Assembly (NCBI GenBank): GCA_003170995.1
Contig: PMXT01000009.1
Span: 1 to 12,149, forward strand
Source of the DNA: Actinomycetota bacterium
GTDB taxonomy: Bacteria > Actinomycetota > Thermoleophilia > Gaiellales > Gaiellaceae
Length of the DNA: 12,149 nucleotides
Reading direction: 5' to 3'
In this document: piece after piece, positions 6,750 to 11,193 of the stretch
Layout of the letters: each line of letters starts with the position of its first letter
How positions within the stretch are numbered: position 1 is the stretch's first letter
Translations under genes and position numbers: made by a program
Notes under the pieces: model-generated
Told to the model about the DNA's origin: nothing
The model's input: only the letters and a program-made list of their open reading frames with translations
Database searches by the model: none

Positions 6750-6828
6750 CCGCGTAGGGTTCGTTAATTCGAACTACCTGCAAAATTGGTTAATTCCGGC
6801 GACGGACGAGTTTCTGAACCCTACGCGG
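6750..6828. repeat. 79-bp element bounded by 13-bp perfect inverted repeats
   Basis: CCGCGTAGGGTTC (6750-6762) and GAACCCTACGCGG (6816-6828) are exact complements, 53 bases apart. The interior is AT-rich and contains GTTAATTC twice, at 6763-6770 and 6789-6796. The first copy sits in a smaller GTTCG-TTAATT-CGAAC hairpin. The element lies between the minus-strand Ig-like remnant and the permease, upstream of the latter. It could be a miniature inverted-repeat element, a terminator for the remnant, or an operator region for the permease. I see no target-site duplication next to the arms. The rest of 6621-6857 holds no gene. Confidence 0.55.
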
Positions 6829-6857
6829 CCGAGCAGGCGATTTCGCCGAGTTTTCGC

Positions 6858-7283
6858 CTAGGTGACCTTGAAGCTGAGCGTCTTCGAGTTCTTGTCGGCG
6901 GAGAGCTCGAGCCGGTATGTGCCGCGCTCTACCGGCTTACCTACGAAGAGCTGCTTGACGGTCAGCGTGTACTTCGTGAAGGAGCCCGTCCTCTTGGCGC
7001 TCTTCACGACCGTCCACTTCTTGCCCTTCTTGATGGTGAGGACGTAGCGGAAGATCTCGCTCTCAGGTGAGAACTTGCAGCTGAGCTTGACCTTGCCGGC
7101 CTGGGAGCCGGTGAAACTCGTCATCGAGAGTTTGCAAGAGGCGATCTCTCCGCCCGCACTCGCGGGCGTGATCACCATCAGCGTGAAGTCCTGCGAAGCA
7201 TTGGGCAGCACGCCGTTTGAAGCGGTGATCTTAAGCGGATAGCTGCCGGCGGCGGCAGCTGCCGGAGTGCCCGACATCCGCAA
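6858..7283 (-). pseudogene. 5'-truncated remnant of a secreted Ig-like repeat protein
   Basis: The open frame gives 141 residues from a TTG at 7283. Residues 4-37 (SGTPAAAAAGSYPLKITASNG...FTLMV) are the last part of a putative Ig (He_PIG-type) domain, which normally begins about 50 residues earlier. Upstream, the frame stays open for about 35 codons to a TAA, but the translation (ending VDSARCCYVETLR) is not Ig-like. The domain is therefore cut in the middle and no signal peptide remains. Residues 42-141 form a Lys/Ser-rich beta domain (KLSCKFSPESEIFRYVLTIK and following), of the sort found at the C-terminus of exported actinobacterial proteins. I conclude that this is the 3' end of a larger cell-surface protein gene, broken near 7283. 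Expression as a short protein cannot be excluded. Confidence 0.6.
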
Positions 7284-7562
7284 CGTCTCGACGTAGCAAC
7301 AGCGAGCGCTGTCGACTTCACGTTGGGACGCAGCGGGCAGAACCTTCCGATTCAGAGGTCGGGGTTTGGACGTGAAACTTTAGTTGTTCGCGTTCACCCT
7401 GGAAAACAATGGTTTGGTCCTAAGCGGACAGCTTCACAACCTCTCTCCAGCGTTGCAGAAACTGCTTTCTGACCGCTGTTTGGGCGTGTCCGGTCGCTGA
7501 CTGGCCTTTTCCAAAGCGCCGTGCAAAGATCAGCTCCCTCGCAATCTTTGACCTGATCCTTC
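7284..7562. other. Gene-poor stretch downstream of tRNA-Asp
   Basis: No recognisable gene. A minus-strand frame from the tRNA to 7420 reads ARELIFARRFGKGQSATGHA and further basic residues. It has no start of its own outside the tRNA, so it is either a shadow or a decayed fragment. TTCACGT (7317-7323) and ACGTGAA (7370-7376) form a small spaced inverted repeat. Confidence 0.4.
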
Positions 7563-7638
7563 TGGCGGGCTCGACCGGGATCGAACCGGCGATCTCCTCC
7601 GTGACAGGGAGGTGTGCTAACCACTGCACCACGAGCCC
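7563..7638 (-). tRNA. tRNA-Asp (anticodon GTC), CCA encoded
   Basis: Read on the minus strand, all arms pair. The acceptor is GGGCTCG/CGAGCCC with discriminator G. The D-stem is GTGC/GCAC. The anticodon stem is CCTCC/GGAGG around loop CTGTCAC, with anticodon GTC. The T-arm is GCCGG-TTCGATC-CCGGT. The 3' CCA is encoded (7563-7565), giving 76 nt in total. The first 23 nt, plus the base before them, are repeated exactly at 10355-10378, which marks this gene as the edge of an insertion or duplication. Confidence 0.96.
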
Positions 7639-7639
7639 G
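7616..7639. repeat. 24-bp direct repeat, copy 1 (5' part of tRNA-Asp; candidate attachment site)
   Basis: These 24 bases (gctaaccactgcaccacg and the following agcccg on the + strand) are identical to 10355-10378. They cover the acceptor 5' strand and D-arm of tRNA-Asp. Beyond them, similarity continues at a lower level into the ORF tail, so the related segments are about 7616-7740 and 10355-10477. Confidence 0.85.
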
Positions 7640-7658
7640 TGCGGAAGGCTTCTCTTGC

Positions 7659-7865
7659 TCAGGCGGCTTTGTCGTCACGCCGCTCAAGCCTCGGCTTGGC
7701 GAGCTTGTCGTTCTCTTCAAGGTTGGCGTCATGGATGGCATCGCGCAGGTGACGGAGGCTCTCGAGCAGCTCCTCAAGTTCCTTGATCACCTCTGGAGCA
7801 GCAGCTTCCTCTTCTCGCAGCAGTCTGATGAAGCTCTCTGCCGCCTTGTCGGGCGGCGGCTTCAA
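7659..7865 (-). CDS. Short acidic helical protein next to tRNA-Asp, possibly frameshifted
   Basis: 68 residues from a TTG at 7865 with no clear ribosome-binding site. The middle is a charged helix (LLREEEAAAPEVIKELEELL, about 20-39) that may form a coiled coil. The tail (AIHDANLEENDKLAKPRLER) matches the tail of the ORF at 10394 (AIHDGNLDPDDELASPRLGR) at about half of the positions. Both ORFs end 16-20 bases before tRNA-Asp sequence, so the tail was selected as protein. Upstream, another minus-strand frame from ATG at 7935 to a stop at 7774 begins with a protein-like segment (PPWSTQWEPSESHLLLLEAA). The original gene may have started there and lost its frame near 7850. Function unknown. Confidence 0.42.
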   Translation of the reverse strand: MKPPPDKAAESFIRLLREEEAAAPEVIKELEELLESLRHLRDAIHDANLEENDKLAKPRLERRDDKAA

Positions 7866-8046
7866 GGAGCAGTAGGTGTGACTCGCTCGGCTCCCACTGC
7901 GTCGACCACGGCGGTGTCCGCTTCATAACCTTCATCGTCTCATGCGCGTGCCCGTGTTGTCAATCGCGGCAACGCCACCGAGGCGTTTCGGCTATCCTGC
8001 CCATCACCGCAGTATCGCAAGTCTGCTATTTGAGGTAAGGCCCTGG

Positions 8047-8094
8047 TATAGAATGAGCGCGGTCATCGCCGCCGCCTGGCGAGATACCGCGCTC
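8047..8094 (+). ncRNA. Candidate structured RNA: -10-like box followed by a 40-nt hairpin
   Basis: GAGCGCGGT (8055-8063) and ACCGCGCTC (8086-8094) pair perfectly over 9 bp. Inside them CGCC pairs with GGCG, so the arm has two stacked helices. A TATAGAAT box starts at 8047, eight bases before the hairpin, though no good -35 is visible. The segment could be the 5' end of a small RNA, a leader structure or a decayed element. There is no match to an RNA family I know. Confidence 0.25.
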
Positions 8095-8314
8095 AAGACC
8101 GATCATAAGCAGCGCAGGGCACCTGATGAAGTGAAGAGCCTAGATGGGCGGCGCTTGGGCGAAGGAACATTGCCGCATACCCGGCAGCCGTACCAGCTCG
8201 GGGCTCGCCAGGACGATCGGGACGGTGGTCCCGCGAGAATCCGGGGGCGTCCTTCCGCCCGGCGATGCGAGATGACGCCGGATAGCTCGCCGGCCGAGCG
8301 GACTTGGCTACCTC

Positions 8315-8344
8315 TTGACATAGTTCTTGCCAAAGAGGTATTCT
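8315..8344 (+). promoter_or_regulatory. Sigma-70-type promoter of the exported-protein cassette
   Basis: A perfect -35 box TTGACA (8315-8320) is followed after 18 bases by TATTCT (8339-8344). Predicted transcription starts near 8351, leaving a leader of about 48 bases before the GTG at 8399. Two interlaced inverted repeats cover the promoter: TACCTCTT/AAGAGGTA (8309-8316 and 8333-8340) and TTGGC/GCCAA (8304-8308 and 8329-8333). They look like an operator or alternative hairpins. Confidence 0.5.
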
Positions 8345-8398
8345 CGCGCCAGTGCTCAGGCGTAGCTTTGGGTTGCCGCTAACTGAGGAGATGCGTTT

Positions 8399-9358
8399 GT
8401 GAAAGAGCGTCAGAGGACACTAACTAGGCACCTCGTCGGACTGGTAGCTGTCGTGGCTGCCTTTGCGGGGTGGGCCGTGATTGGAGCAAGCAGCGCCTCC
8501 GCAGCCGTACCTCAAACACTGTCGTACTACGTCGATACGGAATCGACAACGACGCTTTACAACTGGGGTTATAACGCGCCAGGCGATTTGAGTGGAAACG
8601 GCGCGCTGGGTATCATCCTCGATTTCGGGCGACCTGCGTATCGCTCATCCGATGGCGTATACGGAACGATAGATTGGAATGGGGTAAGCGGTCATTTCGT
8701 GCCTAACGGGACGATTCTGGCACTCATGGAAGCTTTTGCCCGAGGGTGGTATAACGGCCACAGCGGTAATATCGCGATCGCTCAGGGTGTCAACAACTGC
8801 AGCGTGGATTCTATTGATCCCGGCTGTCCGGCCCACACAAGTTACGATCTGCCTAGTCACCTCGGCTGGATCACCGCAGCGCAGAAGTGGGCCGCCTTCT
8901 GCGACAAATTCGACAACTGGTTGGCCAGTTCAGGCTACTGGGGGCGTGTGGTTGGTGAGGCCGCTATCGACGCCGAGCCGGATTACGACTCGACTTACTC
9001 GCACACCGCGAACTTCGTCGGAGAATTCAATAATGATGTCACATGGGCCTGGAATTACGACTTCGGTGCTCCATACACAGGCACTTGGAACATGCAGGAA
9101 CTGTACACCATCGCCTACGGCGTCACGGCCGACGAGCCATGGGCTGAGGTTTACAATCAGAGCATGGCAACAGAGTGGGCCAACCTGTCACAGTGGGGCG
9201 CGAACAATAGCAAAAACGGTGCCATCTATTTTCAGGGAGTGATGTGCACGACGGTAGGTCTTGACTGCTCGACGGCGTACAGCGACCTGGTCCGAGCCCT
9301 GAGTAAGGTCAAGTATATTGGGATCAACGAATGGAAGACCAAAATCAAGTTCGGGTAG
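8399..9358 (+). CDS. Secreted TIM-barrel-like protein, putative glycoside hydrolase fold, activity unknown
   Basis: 319 residues from GTG at 8399, with GAGGAG 8 bases upstream. A Sec signal peptide (basic 1-10, hydrophobic 11-30, ASA-A cleavage site near 35-36) sends it out of the cell. The mature part is rich in Trp, Tyr and Asn. It has strand-like segments ending in acidic or polar residues: GIILDFGRPAY (71-81), IAIAQGVNN (125-133), GEAAIDAEPDYDS (186-198), ELYTIAYGVTADEPWAEVY (234-252) and AIYFQGVMC (275-283). The order resembles secreted TIM-barrel proteins I recall from Actinobacteria with a D-x-EP motif and a W-x-S-WG...PEIY motif. D191 and E193 are candidate catalytic acids (inference). 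Cys 134, 143, 168, 283 and 290 could form disulfides. It opens the lower-GC cassette, and the next gene starts 10 bases downstream. Confidence 0.82.
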   Translation: MKERQRTLTRHLVGLVAVVAAFAGWAVIGASSASAAVPQTLSYYVDTESTTTLYNWGYNAPGDLSGNGALGIILDFGRPAYRSSDGVYGTIDWNGVSGHFVPNGTILALMEAFARGWYNGHSGNIAIAQGVNNCSVDSIDPGCPAHTSYDLPSHLGWITAAQKWAAFCDKFDNWLASSGYWGRVVGEAAIDAEPDYDSTYSHTANFVGEFNNDVTWAWNYDFGAPYTGTWNMQELYTIAYGVTADEPWAEVYNQSMATEWANLSQWGANNSKNGAIYFQGVMCTTVGLDCSTAYSDLVRALSKVKYIGINEWKTKIKFG

Positions 9359-9368
9359 GGGGCTTGAA

Positions 9369-9959
9369 ATGCTGAAAACAACTCTTAGCCGACGTAGTCG
9401 GATCACGAGTTTCGTGGTGCTTGTCTTGATGGGAGCTGGTGTTGGCACGGGGGTCGCACTCAGTTCTAGTTCATCAGGGCCAGCCATCTATATCCCACCC
9501 GCAAAGCAAGCGGTGCACCACGGAACGTGGCCGCCGCCAAACGCTGCACCTCCGGCGCCCAGAAACCTTTCGGCCGTTTCGGCTGCATCTGCATCTGCTC
9601 TTCAACCTCCTCCGAACGCCGGGCAAATCGTGCTTGCGTCAACAACACCGCTTGAAGTACCAAGTTCAACCGATGTGCTCACTCCCACGTCCGGATGGGC
9701 GGATCTGCGTGGCAACAGTATGGTCGAGATCTTTGCCGGTTCGTCCGCGCGAGATCCGGCAACGGGCGTGATCTTCGTTGCCGCCGATGACCAGACGACA
9801 GGGCAAGAGGTTGATCCGAGTGGCGTATACACGGCTCCTACTGGAAGCGGAGCTCTGACCCTCACCGCCGTGAGTGGTCAGACGGTGAGCTTCGTTACGA
9901 ACGATGGTACCCAAGGCACGTTCGACCTTGGCACGAAAGTATTCAAAATCGGCGGCTAG
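9369..9959 (+). CDS. Membrane-anchored exported protein with a Pro/Ala-rich linker, function unknown
   Basis: 196 residues from ATG at 9369. This start lies 10 bases after the upstream stop codon, with a G-rich AGGGGG in a suitable position. An in-frame ATG at 9318 lies inside the upstream gene and is less likely. Residues 1-11 are basic and residues 13-31 form a hydrophobic helix (SFVVLVLMGAGVGTGVALS), either a signal anchor or an uncleaved signal peptide. A low-complexity Pro/Ala/Ser linker follows (about 40-105, with WPPPNAAPPAPR). The C-terminal part (108-196) looks like a compact beta domain with repeated Gly-Thr turns (VIFVAADDQTTGQ, GVYTAPTGSG, TQGTFDLGTKVF). I do not recognise the domain. 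The gene lies between two other exported-protein genes, so a role at the cell surface is likely. Confidence 0.75.
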   Translation: MLKTTLSRRSRITSFVVLVLMGAGVGTGVALSSSSSGPAIYIPPAKQAVHHGTWPPPNAAPPAPRNLSAVSAASASALQPPPNAGQIVLASTTPLEVPSSTDVLTPTSGWADLRGNSMVEIFAGSSARDPATGVIFVAADDQTTGQEVDPSGVYTAPTGSGALTLTAVSGQTVSFVTNDGTQGTFDLGTKVFKIGG

Positions 9960-10359
9960 CGGGCTCCGGCTCGTTTCGATCGTCGCGGTAATCGGAGTCG
10001 TCGCCAGCGGTTGCGGGTCAACTCGAAGTCATGCCGCAACAAGGCACTCTGGTTCTGGTCCGCCGCGTCTGGTCTTGTCAGCTCATCACGGCCGTCCTGG
10101 CACGGTAATCGACATCACGGGCACGAACTGCCCTCCTCTCCTCGGTGAAAGCGACAAGATGCTCTGGTACGACAGCTACGAACTAGCGCACTCACCAATG
10201 CACAAGTTCCACTTCGTTAAACCGCTGCATCGTACGGGAGATACGGTTAGGGCAACATTGGTGATTCGGCGCTCATATACGCTTGGCGTCGGCTTCCTTG
10301 AGCTCTTGTGCGGTGACAACCGCGGGAATGCAGTGGCTCACATCAAGGTCGAGCGCTAA
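9904..10359 (+). CDS. Putative lipoprotein with an Ig-like beta domain
   Basis: 151 residues from ATG at 9904, overlapping the preceding gene by 56 bases in a different frame. A TTG at 9928 would reduce the overlap to 32 bases; neither start has a clear ribosome-binding site, so translational coupling is likely. A basic N-terminus is followed by LRLVSIVAVIGVVASGC (21-37), a signal sequence with a plausible lipobox whose Cys37 would be lipidated. After a Ser/His linker, RLVLSAHHGRPGTVIDITGTNC (55-76) resembles the first strands of Ig-like domains common in actinobacterial lipoproteins. Cys76 and Cys136 could form a disulfide. The protein ends AHIKVER, and its TAA stop codon lies inside the 24-bp tRNA repeat, so its 3' end may have been set by the insertion event. 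Confidence 0.72.
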   Translation: MVPKARSTLARKYSKSAASGLRLVSIVAVIGVVASGCGSTRSHAATRHSGSGPPRLVLSAHHGRPGTVIDITGTNCPPLLGESDKMLWYDSYELAHSPMHKFHFVKPLHRTGDTVRATLVIRRSYTLGVGFLELLCGDNRGNAVAHIKVER

Positions 10360-10378
10360 CCACTGCACCACGAGCCCG
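10355..10378. repeat. 24-bp direct repeat, copy 2 (tRNA-Asp 5' stub)
   Basis: Identical to 7616-7639. On the minus strand it gives the acceptor 5' strand and D-arm of tRNA-Asp, then departs from any tRNA sequence (GCTCGACCTTG...), so no anticodon or T-arm follows. It is a truncated tRNA gene. It supplies the stop codon of the lipoprotein gene. Confidence 0.85.
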
Positions 10379-10393
10379 CGAAGGGCTTGCCCC

Positions 10394-10687
10394 TCAGGCG
10401 GCGTCCGTGATGAGGGGTCGACCAAGCCTCGGCGAAGCCAGCTCGTCGTCTGGGTCGAGGTTTCCATCGTGGATCGCGCCCCGCGGAAACCGAGAGCGCT
10501 CATCGAGTTGGCGCCGGGCCTTATGCTGCCACATCTCTCCCATATGCCCCGTGGGCGGAACAAGGAAGGCTAGGTCTGAAGCTCTCACCGTTTCAATTTC
10601 GCCTCGATCTCCTCCAACTCGGAGCGCTCCGACATGAATCACGTCAGCGAGCTGAGGATCGAGTAGGTCGAGTCGAGAGGGAGGCAA
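10394..10687 (-). pseudogene. Probable frameshifted ORF whose tail matches the ORF beside tRNA-Asp
   Basis: A minus-strand frame opens at a TTG (10687) and runs for 97 codons. Its second half is protein-like (GHMGEMWQHKARRQLDERSR, then FPRGAIHDGNLDPDDELA). Its tail matches the ORF at 7659-7865. The first half (PPSRLDLLDPQLADVIH) is less convincing. A second minus-strand frame starting at ATG 10635 reads MSERSELEEIEAKLKR and stops at 10585. That is a typical start for a small helical protein and suggests the real gene began there and was broken by a frameshift near 10590. It ends 16 bases before the tRNA-Asp stub, as its relative does before the intact tRNA. Function unknown. Confidence 0.42.
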
Positions 10688-10991
10688 GAGGACAGCCAGA
10701 ACCTGCAGTTGCAGGGAAAACGAGGCGAGCGAGATTTCGCTACCGACCCCGGGAGTGCGTAAAAGTGTTCTGTTTCCAGGGATAACGTTGTGGGACGTAC
10801 AACAGTTATGGAACTAAACGGGTTCAAACCTAGATGCCTCTCGCACCCTCGGGGCGCCGCTGGCGGTGCGAGCCCGGAGAGGACAGTGTTACCGACACGG
10901 CCTCGGAGAGGATCGTGCCGCCAGCGGTGTCAGGCGGTTCCGTAGGCCGGTCGCGCCCGGCCTAAAGGAGTCGCCGGCCGAGGACGCGAGA
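10688..10991. other. Non-coding stretch between the island and tRNA-Met
   Basis: No gene recognised. It contains a palindrome, CCTGCA-GT-TGCAGG (10702-10715), and the second copy of the short dispersed repeat at 10807-10822. A frame starting in that repeat (MELNGFKPRCLSHPRG...) is short and looks non-coding. Confidence 0.45.
10807..10822. repeat. Short dispersed repeat, copy 2 (partner at 293-308)
   Basis: The same 16-mer as at 293-308, followed by TTCAAACCT where copy 1 has TTCGAACCC. It is a partial tRNA-3'-end lookalike on the minus strand, 170 bases beyond the 3' end of the tRNA-Met gene. It probably belongs to a family of short repeats in this genome. Confidence 0.5.
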
Positions 10992-11065
10992 TGGCGGAGG
11001 CCGGGCTTGAACCGGCGACCTACGGGTTATGAGTCCGTCGCTCTATCCAGCTGAGCTACTCCGCC
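10992..11065 (-). tRNA. tRNA with CAT anticodon (tRNA-Met, or lysidine-modified tRNA-Ile)
   Basis: On the minus strand the acceptor is GGCGGAG/CTCCGCC with discriminator A. The D-stem is GCTC/GAGC. The anticodon stem ACGGA/CCCGT surrounds loop CTCATAA with anticodon CAT, and has one A-C mismatch at its loop end. The T-arm is GCCGG-TTCAAGC-CCGGC. It is 74 nt long, and CCA is not encoded (TCT follows). The acceptor begins with a G-C pair, so it is not the initiator type. Elongator Met is most likely, but tRNA-Ile2 cannot be excluded by eye. Confidence 0.93.
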
Positions 11066-11193
11066 TTCGGGCCATAAGCGTAGTACGCGAGCGCAACTTA
11101 CACGCGGTATCAATTAAAGCCCGGGTGCCCCGTTTCCCGGCGACTCGCTCGCTACGTATCCGACTCGAGCCGGACGGCTATAGACTCCCCGAG

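Larger units (their letters stand above)
7936..8398. other. Long 5' region of the cassette: no confident gene, several hairpins and a promoter
   Basis: A + strand frame at 7942-8382 is open for 146 codons. Its translation is Arg/Pro-rich, has no recognisable domain and has no ribosome-binding site, so I treat it as non-coding. The stretch contains the 40-nt hairpin at 8055-8094. A second GC-rich hairpin lies around 8239-8265 (CCGGGGGCG...CCGCCCGG). The promoter of the exported-protein cassette is at 8315-8344. Confidence 0.45.
7616..10378. mobile_element. Putative 2.7-kb genomic island at tRNA-Asp
   Basis: The segment is bounded by an exact 24-bp direct repeat of the tRNA-Asp 5' end. Its content differs from the flanks: a lower-GC cassette of three exported-protein genes and a possibly broken short ORF. 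The intact tRNA lies on the left and a 23-nt tRNA stub on the right, as expected when insertion splits a tRNA gene and the element restores it. There is no integrase, and tRNA-targeting integrases more often duplicate the 3' half. Recombination between two diverged copies of an ORF plus tRNA-Asp would give the same picture. Confidence 0.45.

Noticed and set aside
5626..6783. Long minus-strand frame (385 codons) overlapping the permease
   Set aside because: Same strand but a different frame from the permease, whose motifs are clear. The translation is Arg/Gly-rich, as typical for an out-of-frame high-GC shadow.
7563..7638. Integrase next to tRNA-Asp
   Set aside because: The basic fragment just downstream (ARELIFARRFGKGQSATGHA...) has no tyrosine or serine recombinase motif and no independent start.
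7394..7777. Minus-strand frames running through tRNA-Asp
   Set aside because: They translate the tRNA gene (MVQWLAHLPV...), a common artefact of open frames across tRNA genes.
7942..8382. 146-codon + strand frame before the exported-protein cassette
   Set aside because: No ribosome-binding site and no recognisable domain; it also overlaps the promoter and several hairpins. Kept as non-coding with moderate doubt.
10866..11054. + strand frame ending in RRPGLNRRPTGYESVALSS
   Set aside because: This is the antisense translation of the tRNA-Met gene, a well-known false ORF type.
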